This document shows positions 1-11,190 of a stretch of DNA of 64,000 nt, piece by piece. Position numbers and translations under genes: made by a program. The notes below the pieces were generated by a model. It was not told the DNA's origin. It worked only from the letters and a program-made list of their open reading frames with translations, and did not search any database. The DNA comes from Phytophthora quininea (Eukaryota; Oomycota; Peronosporomycetes; Peronosporales; Peronosporaceae), in assembly GCA_011947345.1 (NCBI GenBank), contig JAAVTG010000740.1, positions 62,001-126,000 of the forward strand. Reading direction: 5' to 3'. Numbering within the stretch: position 1 is the stretch's first letter; the number at the start of each line of letters is the position of its first letter.

Positions 1-3000
1 ATCGGGACGACATTGACAGCTCGAATCTCCCCGATGATGTGAAGGCGAACTTGAACGCCCAACTCGACGGCAAAATTAAAAGCGACACCGCGTGCGTTCA
101 GAAGGCCATGGTCCCGGTAGGTCCCAACAAGAGGGGAAGTAGTCGTCGCCTTGTTGCTAACTTGTTTTGTGTGTTGGTGTTTGTGTGACCAGAGAAGCGA
201 AAGCTGACCTTCGATATGGACCATATCGACGAGTTGTACTACATGCTGGAAGTCTGGTGCTTTGATACGCCGATTGAAATCCCGCAGAAATTCTTCGACA
301 AGTATCCGTCCACGCCGGCCTCACCGGTCGAAGTACCAACTGCAGAAGGAACTGAGACCGTGAGCGTTGTGAGCCCGCCAGACAATGGCGAGGCACAGGT
401 CGAGATCACTTCTCCAAATGGAGAAGTGACGCAGCAAACGGTTCCGGTTGTGGACACCCCGGAGGGTCCCCAGGCAGAGATCGCTACTCCTAGCGGGGGC
501 ATCGCTACAATTGATGTTTCGGCTACCGAGGCACCTCCGTCATCTCTCGAACAGGCACCGACGGTGCAAGAAAACGATGCGATTACCGTGAACACAGCTG
601 ACGGGGAGGAGAAGGTGATCCCGCAGGGCCCGCCGTCAGATGGAGTACAGCCTGTGACGATTGAGGATCAAAATGGAGACATCCGAGAAGCCGATGCTGC
701 TGTAGTGGAAACCGCTGGAGGTGAGCCTCAACTGAAGATCGAAACTAGTGCTGGTTCAACAGCAACAGCAACAATACCCCATGTTGAGGAGGAGGATCAG
801 CCGCAACAGGATACTACGACTCCTGATATTGAAAATGGCCCTGAAATCACAAATGAGCAGCAGCCAACGCTCGAGGTGGACACCGCCGCCGGACCGGAGC
901 AGGTGAGCATTGAGAGCCCGCCCGAGAACGACCAAGTGGACGTCACGATCACGGCCCCGGATGGAGGTGAGACCCAGCAGAGTCTGCCTGTCGTGGACAC
1001 CGACAACGGACCGCAGGTGGTGGTTCCGACCCCGGACGGCACGGTTCAGGAGGTGCCGCTGCCGAGCCCTGAGGAGGAAGGCCAAGGCGGCTATGAGCAG
1101 CAGGGGCAGCAGCCAACGCTCGAGGTGGACACCGCCGCCGGACCGGAGCAGGTGAGCATTGAGAGCCCGCCCGAGAACGACCAAGTGGACGTCACGATCA
1201 CGGCCCCGGATGGAGGTGAGACCCAGCAGAGTCTGCCTGTCGTGGACACCGACAACGGACCGCAGGTGGTGGTTCCGACCCCGGACGGCACGGTTCAGGA
1301 GGTGCCGCTGCCGAGCCCTGAGGAGGAAGGCCAAGGCGGCTATGAGCAGCAGGGGCAGCAGCCAACGCTCGAGGTGGACACCGCCGCCGGACCGGAGCAG
1401 GTGAGCATTGAGAGCCCGCCCGAGAACGACCAAGTGGACGTCACGATCACGGCCCCGGATGGAGGTGAGACCCAGCAGAGTCTGCCTGTCGTGGACACCG
1501 ACAACGGACCGCAGGTGGTGGTTCCGACCCCGGACGGCACGGTTCAGGAGGTGCCGCTGCCGAGCCCTGAGGAGGAAGGCCAAGGCGGCTATGAGCAGCA
1601 GGGGCAGCAGCCAACGCTCGAGGTGGACACCGCCGCCGGACCGGAGCAGGTGAGCATTGAGAGCCCGCCCGAGAACGACCAAGTGGACGTCACGATCACG
1701 GCCCCGGATGGAGGTGAGACCCAGCAGAGTCTGCCTGTCGTGGACACCGACAACGGACCGCAGGTGGTGGTTCCGACCCCGGACGGCACGGTTCAGGAGG
1801 TGCCGCTGCCGAGCCCTGAGGAGGAAGGCCAAGGCGGCTATGAGCAGCAGGGGCAGCAGCCAACGCTCGAGGTGGACACCGCCGCCGGACCGGAGCAGGT
1901 GAGCATTGAGAGCCCGCCCGAGAACGACCAAGTGGACGTCACGATCACGGCCCCGGATGGAGGTGAGACCCAGCAGAGTCTACCTGTCGTGGACACCGAC
2001 AACGGACCGCAGGTGGTGGTTCCGACCCCGGACGGCACGGTTCAGGAGGTGCCGCTGCCGAGCCCTGAGGAGGAAGGCCAAGGCGGCTATGAGCAGCAGG
2101 GGCAGCAGCCAACGCTCGAGGTGGACACCGCCGCCGGACCGGAGCAGGTGAGCATTGAGAGCCCGCCCGAGAACGACCAAGTGGACGTCACGATCACGGC
2201 CCCGGATGGAGGTGAGACCCAGCAGAGTCTACCTGTCGTGGACACCGACAACGGACCGCAGGTGGTGGTTCCGACCCCGGACGGCACGGTTCAGGAGGTG
2301 CCGCTGCCGAGCCCTGAGGAGGAAGGCCAAGGCGGCTATGAGCAGCAGGGGCAGCAGCCAACGCTCGAGGTGGACACCGCCGCCGGACCGGAGCAGGTGA
2401 GCATTGAGAGCCCGCCCGAGAACGACCAAGTGGACGTCACGATCACGGCCCCGGATGGAGGTGAGACCCAGCAGAGTCTGCCTGTCGTGGACACCGACAA
2501 CGGACCGCAGGTGGTGGTTCCGACCCCGGACGGCACGGTTCAGGAGGTGCCGCTGCCGAGCCCTGAGGAGGAAGGCCAAGGCGGCTATGAGCAGCAGGGG
2601 CAGCAGCCAACGCTCGAGGTGGACACCGCCGCCGGACCGGAGCAGGTGAGCATTGAGAGCCCGCCCGAGAACGACCAAGTGGACGTCACGATCACGGCCC
2701 CGGATGGAGGTGAGACCCAGCAGAGTCTGCCTGTCGTGGACACCGACAACGGACCGCAGGTGGTGGTTCCGACCCCGGACGGCACGGTTCAGGAGGTGCC
2801 GCTGCCGAGCCCTGAGGAGGAAGGCCAAGGCGGCTATGAGCAGCAGGGGCAGCAGCCAACGCTCGAGGTGGACACCGCCGCCGGACCGGAGCAGGTGAGC
2901 ATTGAGAGCCCGCCCGAGAACGACCAAGTGGACGTCACGATCACGGCCCCGGATGGAGGTGAGACCCAGCAGAGTCTGCCTGTCGTGGACACCGACAACG

Positions 3001-6000
3001 GACCGCAGGTGGTGGTTCCGACCCCGGACGGCACGGTTCAGGAGGTGCCGCTGCCGAGCCCTGAGGAGGAAGGCCAAGGCGGCTATGAGCAGCAGGGGCA
3101 GCAGCCAACGCTCGAGGTGGACACCGCCGCCGGACCGGAGCAGGTGAGCATTGAGAGCCCGCCCGAGAACGACCAAGTGGACGTCACGATCACGGCCCCG
3201 GATGGAGGTGAGACCCAGCAGAGTCTACCTGTCGTGGACACCGACAACGGACCGCAGGTGGTGGTTCCGACCCCGGACGGCACGGTTCAGGAGGTGCCGC
3301 TGCCGAGCCCTGAGGAGGAAGGCCAAGGCGGCTATGAGCAGCAGGGGCAGCAGCCAACGCTCGAGGTGGACACCGCCGCCGGACCGGAGCAGGTGAGCAT
3401 TGAGAGCCCGCCCGAGAACGACCAAGTGGACGTCACGATCACGGCCCCGGATGGAGGTGAGACCCAGCAGAGTCTACCTGTCGTGGACACCGACAACGGA
3501 CCGCAGGTGGTGGTTCCGACCCCGGACGGCACGGTTCAGGAGGTGCCGCTGCCGAGCCCTGAGGAGGAAGGCCAAGGCGGCTATGAGCAGCAGGGGCAGC
3601 AGCCAACGCTCGAGGTGGACACCGCCGCCGGACCGGAGCAGGTGAGCATTGAGAGCCCGCCCGAGAACGACCAAGTGGACGTCACGATCACGGCCCCGGA
3701 TGGAGGTGAGACCCAGCAGAGTCTGCCTGTCGTGGACACCGACAACGGACCGCAGGTGGTGGTTCCGACCCCGGACGGCACGGTTCAGGAGGTGCCGCTG
3801 CCGAGCCCTGAGGAGGAAGGCCAAGGCGGCTATGAGCAGCAGGGGCAGCAGCCAACGCTCGAGGTGGACACCGCCGCCGGACCGGAGCAGGTGAGCATTG
3901 AGAGCCCGCCCGAGAACGACCAAGTGGACGTCACGATCACGGCCCCGGATGGAGGTGAGACCCAGCAGAGTCTGCCTGTCGTGGACACCGACAACGGACC
4001 GCAGGTGGTGGTTCCGACCCCGGACGGCACGGTTCAGGAGGTGCCGCTGCCGAGCCCTGAGGAGGAAGGCCAAGGCGGCTATGAGCAGCAGGGGCAGCAG
4101 CCAACGCTCGAGGTGGACACCGCCGCCGGACCGGAGCAGGTGAGCATTGAGAGCCCGCCCGAGAACGACCAAGTGGACGTCACGATCACGGCCCCGGATG
4201 GAGGTGAGACCCAGCAGAGTCTGCCTGTCGTGGACACCGACAACGGACCGCAGGTGGTGGTTCCGACCCCGGACGGCACGGTTCAGGAGGTGCCGCTGCC
4301 GAGCCCTGAGGAGGAAGGCCAAGGCGGCTATGAGCAGCAGGGGCAGCAGCCAACGCTCGAGGTGGACACCGCCGCCGGACCGGAGCAGGTGAGCATTGAG
4401 AGCCCGCCCGAGAACGACCAAGTGGACGTCACGATCACGGCCCCGGATGGAGGTGAGACCCAGCAGAGTCTGCCTGTCGTGGACACCGACAACGGACCGC
4501 AGGTGGTGGTTCCGACCCCGGACGGCACGGTTCAGGAGGTGCCGCTGCCGAGCCCTGAGGAGGAAGGCCAAGGCGGCTATGAGCAGCAGGGGCAGCAGCC
4601 AACGCTCGAGGTGGACACCGCCGCCGGACCGGAGCAGGTGAGCATTGAGAGCCCGCCCGAGAACGACCAAGTGGACGTCACGATCACGGCCCCGGATGGA
4701 GGTGAGACCCAGCAGAGTCTGCCTGTCGTGGACACCGACAACGGACCGCAGGTGGTGGTTCCGACCCCGGACGGCACGGTTCAGGAGGTGCCTTTGCCGA
4801 TTTCGACGGGTGAAGAAAATCAGAACGGTTTTGGGAACCAAGAAACCTCAGGTCTGGGTAACAATGTTGAAGTCGCTACTATCTCGGAGGACGTGGTGAA
4901 TGACCAGGTGGAGGTTAACATTAAGAAACCGAATGGTGAGGAAGAAGACAAGACCGTTCGAGTCGTCGACTACCCGACTGGAGCAATTGCGGAGATCCCT
5001 ATTGACCACGAGGAGCAGCCTCCGATTGTGGTTGTTACCACGAGCGGCACGGAGGAGGTGACGCCGATTGGCTCTGTTGAGAACGACAAGGTGGAGGTAG
5101 AGATCAAGGACGAGAACGGAGACGTGACGACGAAGGACGCCCCGGTCATCGATACGTCGGACGGCCAGAAGGTGCTAATTCAGACGACGGACGGGAAGAC
5201 GGAAGACTTGCCGCTGCCGAATCCGACGCCCGAAACGCCAGTCGAGGTGGTGACTAGCACGGGGACCGAGGAGGTGACCCCAGTTGGGTCCGTTGAGGAC
5301 GACAGGGTCAAGGTTGAGATCACCGACTCGACGGGGCTAACGAAGACGGAAGAGGTGCCGGTTATCGACACTTCTGACGGCCCGAAGGCGAACATCCGAA
5401 CGGCTGACGGGACTACGGCTGAGGTGCCTCTGCAGAGCTCGTCGAGCGGTCAAACGCCGATCGTGGTTGCAACAAACACGGGAACGGAGGAGGTGACTCC
5501 GATCGGCTCTGTTGAGAACGACAAGGTGGAGGTGGAGATCAAGGACTCGACCGGATACGTGACGACGACGGACGCCCCGGTCATTGACACGATCGAAGGA
5601 CCGCAGATCGAAATCGAAACGACTGATGGCAACACCGAAACCGTGCCGCTGCCGCAGCCCACGGCCGCGGCCCCGGTCGAGGTGGTGACGACCACGGGGA
5701 CTGAGCAGGTGACGCAAGTTGGCTCAGTCTCGGACGACAAGGTGACAGTTGAGGTCACAGACTCGACGGGAGCAACGACGACCGAGGAGGTTCCAGTGAC
5801 CAGCACCGCGGACGGCCCGAAGGCGGAGATTGAAACGCCTGACGGCGCGACAGCGGAGGTGCCGATCTCGAATCCAGTCACGACAGCCACGAATGGCGAG
5901 CAGAGTGCTGCAAACAACGAGGAGCAGCCTCCGATTGTGGTTGTTACCACGAGCGGCACGGAGGAGGTGACGCCGATTGGCTCTGTTGAGAACGACAAGG

Positions 6001-8941
6001 TGGAGGTAGAGATCAAGGACGAGAACGGAGACGTGACGACGAAGGACGCTCCGGTCATCGATACGTCGGACGGCCAGAAGGTACTAATTCAGACGACGGA
6101 CGGGAAGACGGAAGACTTGCCGCTGCCGAATCCGACGCCCGAAACGCCAGTCGAGGTGGTGACTAGCACGGGGACCGAGGAGGTGACCCCAGTTGGGTCC
6201 GTTGAGGACGACAGGGTCAAGGTTGAGATCACCGACTCGACGGGGCTAACGAAGACGGAAGAGGTGCCGGTTATCGACACTTCTGACGGCCCGAAGGCGA
6301 ACATCCGAACGGCTGACGGGACTACGGCTGAGGTGCCTCTGCAGAGCTCGTCGAGCGGTCAAACGCCGATCGTGGTTGCAACAAACACGGGAACGGAGGA
6401 GGTGACTCCGATCGGCTCTGTTGAGAACGACAAGGTGGAGGTGGAGATCAAGGACTCGACCGGATACGTGACGACGACGGACGCCCCGGTCATTGACACG
6501 ATCGAAGGACCGCAGATCGAAATCGAAACGACTGATGGCAACACCGAAACCGTGCCGCTGCCGCAGCCCACGGCCGCGGCCCCGGTCGAGGTGGTGACGA
6601 CCACGGGGACTGAGCAGGTGACGCAAGTTGGCTCAGTCTCGGACGACAAGGTGACAGTTGAGGTCACAGACTCGACGGGAGCAACGACGACCGAGGAGGT
6701 TCCAGTGACCAGCACCGCGGACGGCCCGAAGGCGGAGATTGAAACGCCTGACGGCGCGACAGCGGAGGTGCCGATCTCGAATCCAGTCACGACAGCCACG
6801 AATGGCGAGCAGAGTGCTGCAAACAACGAGGAGCAGCCTCCGATTGTGGTTGTTACCACGAGCGGCACGGAGGAGGTGACGCCGATTGGCTCTGTTGAGA
6901 ACGACAAGGTGGAGGTAGAGATCAAGGACGAGAACGGAGACGTGACGACGAAGGACGCTCCGGTCATCGATACGTCGGACGGCCAGAAGGTACTAATTCA
7001 GACGACGGACGGGAAGACGGAAGACTTGCCGCTGCCGAATCCGACGCCCGAAACGCCAGTCGAGGTGGTGACTAGCACGGGGACCGAGGAGGTGACCCCA
7101 GTTGGGTCCGTTGAGGACGACAGGGTCAAGGTTGAGATCACCGACTCGACGGGGCTAACGAAGACGGAAGAGGTGCCGGTTATCGACACTTCTGACGGCC
7201 CGAAGGCGAACATCCGAACGGCTGACGGGACTACGGCTGAGGTGCCTCTGCAGAGCTCGTCGAGCGGTCAAACGCCGATCGTGGTTGCAACAAACACGGG
7301 AACGGAGGAGGTGACTCCGATCGGCTCTGTTGAGAACGACAAGGTGGAGGTGGAGATCAAGGACTCGACCGGATACGTGACGACGACGGACGCCCCGGTC
7401 ATTGACACGATCGAAGGACCGCAGATCGAAATCGAAACGACTGATGGCAACACCGAAACCGTGCCGCTGCCGCAGCCCACGGCCGCGGCCCCGGTCGAGG
7501 TGGTGACGACCACGGGGACTGAGCAGGTGACGCAAGTTGGCTCAGTCTCGGACGACAAGGTGACAGTTGAGGTCACAGACTCGACGGGAGCAACGACGAC
7601 CGAGGAGGTTCCAGTGACCAGCACCGCGGACGGCCCGAAGGCGGAGATTGAAACGCCTGACGGCGCGACAGCGGAGGTGCCGATCTCGAATCCAGTCACG
7701 ACAGCCACGAATGGCGAGCAGAGTGCTGCAAACAACGAGGAGCAGCCTCCGATTGTGGTTGTTACCACGAGCGGCACGGAGGAGGTGACGCCGATTGGCT
7801 CTGTTGAGAACGACAAGGTGGAGGTAGAGATCAAGGACGAGAACGGAGACGTGACGACGAAGGACGCTCCGGTCATCGATACGTCGGACGGCCAGAAGGT
7901 ACTAATTCAGACGACGGACGGGAAGACGGAAGACTTGCCGCTGCCGAATCCGACGCCCGAAACGCCAGTCGAGGTGGTGACTAGCACGGGGACCGAGGAG
8001 GTGACCCCAGTTGGGTCCGTTGAGGACGACAGGGTCAAGGTTGAGATCACCGACTCGACGGGGCTAACGAAGACGGAAGAGGTGCCGGTTATCGACACTT
8101 CTGACGGCCCGAAGGCGAACATCCGAACGGCTGACGGGACTACGGCTGAGGTGCCTCTGCAGAGCTCGTCGAGCGGTCAAACGCCGATCGTGGTTGCAAC
8201 AAACACGGGAACGGAGGAGGTGACTCCGATCGGCTCTGTTGAGAACGACAAGGTGGAGGTGGAGATCAAGGACTCGACCGGATACGTGACGACGACGGAC
8301 GCCCCGGTCATTGACACGATCGAAGGACCGCAGATCGAAATCGAAACGACTGATGGCAACACCGAAACCGTGCCGCTGCCGCAGCCCACGGCCGTGGCCC
8401 CGTCGAGGTGGTGACGACCACGGGGACTGAGGAGGTGACGCAAGTTGGCTCTGTCTCGGACGACAAGGTGACAGTTGAGGTCACAGACTCGACGGGAGCA
8501 ACGACGACTGAGGAAGTTCCTGTCGTCAGCACCGCGGATGGCCCGAAGGCGGAAATTGAGACGTCTAACGGCGCCACTGCAGACGTGCCGGTCACAACAG
8601 GCAGTACTACTCAAAGTGGTGAGCACAACTTCATGACCAAGGATGAATTCCAGCAGGAGATTAGTGACCACTTCTCAGACAAGCTCAAGGCATTGCAGGC
8701 AGACGCTGCTGCTGAAACTGCGGAGGCTGCTAGGAAGGTCCAAGCTTACCAGGCTCTTGATGACTGCATTGCCCAGGCGGCGAACAAGGTACGAGGACCT
8801 GCCGTTGAGGTCGCTTATAACTATGCTGACGTTGCTTTGTTTTTGTAGTTTGGCTATTACGGCGTGTACGAGCAGCCGCCACACTTCGGGAATGCTGTGG
8901 GTTGGGTCATCAACGACTGCTGGGCGGAATACTACGGTTGA
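1..8941 (+). CDS. Giant tandem-repeat protein, 5' end outside the window
   Basis: I do not recognise the family. Reading is open from base 3 to 116, then a GT-AG intron (117-194) joins in phase to 195; a second intron is 8789-8848 and the stop is 8939-8941. More than 2,870 residues are present. After a short unique N-terminal part come 16 near-identical 83-aa repeats, a bridge, then about four copies of a 303-aa repeat that is itself four related ~75-aa modules. Each module carries variations of VxVxxxDGxxxxxxVPVxDT, so a chain of small beta-sandwich domains is plausible but inferred. Composition is acidic and rich in Val, Thr, Pro and Gln, with almost no Cys and no membrane segment. The unique C-terminus is helical, then Tyr- and Trp-rich (FGYYGVYEQPPHFGNAVGW). 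A frame break at about 8402 (GG read as G relative to the other repeat copies) splits the ORF; the next frame continues to the stop. A surface or wall-associated role is only a guess. Confidence 0.75.
861..4794 (+). repeat. Coding tandem array, 16 x 249 bp
   Basis: Sixteen consecutive 249-bp units (83 codons each) lie in frame inside the giant repeat protein. They are almost identical at the nucleotide level. The one obvious variable site is a synonymous CTG/CTA Leu codon: units 5, 6, 10 and 11 have CTA, the rest CTG. The last unit diverges after about 4790. Near-zero synonymous divergence points to very recent amplification or ongoing homogenisation; copy number may also be affected by assembly. 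Confidence 0.95.
5010..8591 (+). repeat. Coding tandem array, about 4 x 909 bp
   Basis: Units start at about 5010, 5919, 6828 and 7737 with an exact 909-bp period (303 codons). Each begins with codons for EEQPPIVVV and contains four related modules. Units 2-4 share two silent variants (GCT for GCC near 6048, GTA for GTG near 6081) not found in unit 1, so they descend from one another more recently. Unit 4 runs into the unique C-terminus and diverges after about 8394, just where the frame break occurs. Confidence 0.93.
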
Positions 8942-9277
8942 GCACTCTCACAGTGCGAGCGGTGGTCTGCTGCTGAAGACTTGCGTTTGCTTCATATTGC
9001 GTTCTACTTTGCATAGTTTTAGCGTTTGTTGATGACAACTAAGTTCGTCGTTGAAAAAGCATTTGCATCTTTTGAGACTTTGACTTGATTACAGTCGAAT
9101 AACTCGCAGTTTAGTGCAACGGATCGAAGTGTTAGACTTTGGGCGCAGAGTTTGAATGACACTGCAGGCACTCGCAGGTGAGGCCGCTTCGTTCTAGTAG
9201 CGTCCCAAGTAGATTACTTATAATATTCACCTAGCCATCCATGAGTGAACGACATTAATGGTGAACGTGAAGGCCAC
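8942..9277. other. Intergenic, convergent gene ends
   Basis: It separates the stop of the plus-strand repeat gene from the stop of the minus-strand 197-aa gene. I see no ORF, RNA gene or repeat here; it presumably holds both 3' ends. Confidence 0.5.
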
Positions 9278-9869
9278 TCAAAGTAGCGTTTGCTCGCCGT
9301 CATCTAGGTACAAGTCTCCGTTGGGCTCTCCTTGAGTCACTTGTGCAATTGTCAAGTGCTGCCCCATATTGAAGTCTAGCACACCGTCAATCAGTTGATA
9401 AACAAGGCGCTCAATTTCCCATTTCGTTGCTATTGAGCAGCAGTCCGCCATACCCCCAGTGCTCGCGCCCAAGAAGAACGGGTGGGATTCACATTTGGCT
9501 CGAAAGAAGATTGGTCACGAGATTCGACTTGTCTGGTTATGAACGACCAATATCTCCAAGTCTCCACTACGACCTGAGCGTCTATGGTATCGGTGAGAGC
9601 AAAGATGGTCCCGACCTTCAGACACTTGAAATGTGATGGACTTATCAGTGAGTAGCCGCGCGTAGTTTCTCCAATACTGGAGCAGAAGAATTGGTTCACG
9701 CCATTGATCAGCTCGTTCAAGATGAACGAGTTGGTGGTTTTGTTTGGCTGCACGAAGAAGTCCACGAGTTCGATCAAGTCGCTGACCTCGGAGCAGCGGG
9801 TCAAGCCTTCGTCGAAACATCGGCAAAAGTGTTTGTAGCAAGCCCAACAGACACGGCAGGATCATTCAT
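9278..9869 (-). CDS. Hypothetical protein, about 197 aa, two apparent frame breaks
   Basis: I do not recognise this protein. Three minus-strand reading frames with high third-position GC join into one ORF from ATG 9869 to TGA at 9278 if one base is missing from each of two runs, the C run at 9843-9845 and the A run at 9503-9505 (plus-strand letters). The total then divides by three. The N-terminal part is Cys-rich (CYKHFCRCFDEG) and is followed by alternating hydrophobic helices and strands. No signal peptide or membrane segment is visible. It lies 92 bp downstream of B9D2 on the same strand. An alternative reading from ATG 9914 meets an in-frame TGA and was not preferred. An intron could replace the second frame repair. 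Confidence 0.5.
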
Positions 9870-9961
9870 CGGCTGAAAGCTCAGGAACGAACGAAAACGT
9901 GCAGCGTTTCATCGTGATGAGGCATGAGGCAAAAGAAATCCAAGAAACCAGTATTGAACTC

Positions 9962-10743
9962 TCAAGCTAACACATTGAATCGCACATACAGTCTGCCGGT
10001 GCCGTAGATGATACCGTCACTGTTTTTCGCGTTGTAGATTCTCTCGCTTGCCTGAACCGGAAGTCCGACTGCTTGAGCTAAAGCGCCCAGCCATGTTGGC
10101 TGCTCCAGTACCATCAACGGCACGTCGAGCAAGTACTCGCTCGCAGTCATTGGTAAGGGCACACTTGCTTCTCCACCTGCCCATTGTTTCGTCAGCACGG
10201 ATTATGAGGCTACTCAAGAAATGAGGACACCCACACAGCGTCTCGAGTTGGAAACTGTCGATTCTCCAGACCTACAGACATGGCTGGTTAGTCATCGATA
10301 TCTCTTTGCGCAAGGTGCATCAACCAACAAGACCTGAAATTCCAGTCGCGGCCAATTTTCCCACGCAGCAACGCTCGATGCTGCGAGGTGCAGATCGATC
10401 GGATGTGCCCAAACCGTTTCCATCTTCGGCAGCGAGATCTCTTCCGTTCTATCGCTGCAGCGACGATGAAGTTTTGGCATTGCTGATCTCCCCCTCTCGT
10501 GGCGAAGTGCACTTGGGTCTGTCCGTGAGTCTCGCCTCGAACGACAGTCCAGGATGCTTCCGAGTTTGGTTCTGCACTGTCATCGTCGACGACCAACCGC
10601 CATTTGCAAAAGTAGCTAGATTCCGACGACGGGTGCAGCGAAAGCAGGTCGATCACTCGATCGATCGATAGCAAGCTCTCGTCTTCGGGACACGACAACC
10701 CAGACGCGCCCTCGAGTTGGCCGAAGACATGGAGCGTCGCCAT
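9962..10743 (-). CDS. B9D2: B9 domain-containing protein 2 (ciliary transition zone)
   Basis: Four exons: 10743-10513, 10438-10334, 10271-10235 and 10176-9962, with GT-AG introns of 74, 62 and 58 bp, give an uninterrupted 195-aa protein (human B9D2 has 175). Visible family features in order are an N-terminal MATLHVFGQLEGASG, the FCKW motif, GQTQ at the first exon junction, HPIDLH, WPRLEFQ, VWRIDSF, and a C-terminal GRLYVRFNV strand. B9D2 forms a complex with B9D1 and MKS1 at the base of cilia and controls protein entry; here that means the zoospore flagella. The N-terminal half has a lineage-specific loop of about 20 residues before FCKW. No frame break is needed, and the intron phases all agree. 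The family match is from remembered conserved motifs. Confidence 0.85.
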
Positions 10744-11190
10744 CCTAGCAAGTGGTTTCCCTCGAAAGGGCGTACAGGCACATGACACCGTCTTGGTGCA
10801 ACCACAATGCCAACGGCAACGTACTGACGGACACAACGGATACCACATCAACGATCAAGCCGCAGTCCCAACGAAAAAATGAGCTCCAGCGCAGAAATCT
10901 TATGCACTTGGCGCCCCATTTTCACTCAAGATACGTTTTGAAGTTCTATACAAACGCCAGTGATTTGCAGTCTTCGATCCCGAGACACGACCGTTCGCCC
11001 ACAGTTTTCAACACCTGCCTGGATCGAAAAACGCGACCTGCAACACCAACACGGAGCAGCACGTGAGAGCCACTGACTGTCTTGGACCTGTCTGCACCTT
11101 CCTGCAATCCTTTTCAAACGTTTAAACCCCGAAAAAGGGACAAGCAGAGCGACGGTTGGAGCCAAGCCCTCTCTCAAGCGCCCTGCTGCC
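10744..11190. promoter_or_regulatory. Divergent intergenic region B9D2 / CCCH-nucleotidyltransferase
   Basis: It holds the 5' sides of two divergently transcribed genes. Short ORFs here have no family signal. No specific promoter motif was assigned. Confidence 0.4.

Noticed and set aside
756..4841. Long antisense ORFs of 315-455 codons across the repeat array
   Set aside because: They arise because the GC-rich 249-bp unit lacks stops in that frame; the sense frame has the natural protein and continues beyond the array.
861..8591. CRISPR-like regular repeats
   Set aside because: Units of 249 and 909 bp are contiguous, coding and without unique spacers.
9849..9914. Reading of the 197-aa gene from ATG 9914 with an in-frame TGA (readthrough or selenocysteine)
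   Set aside because: ATG 9869 plus one missing base in the adjacent G run explains the frame without any special decoding.
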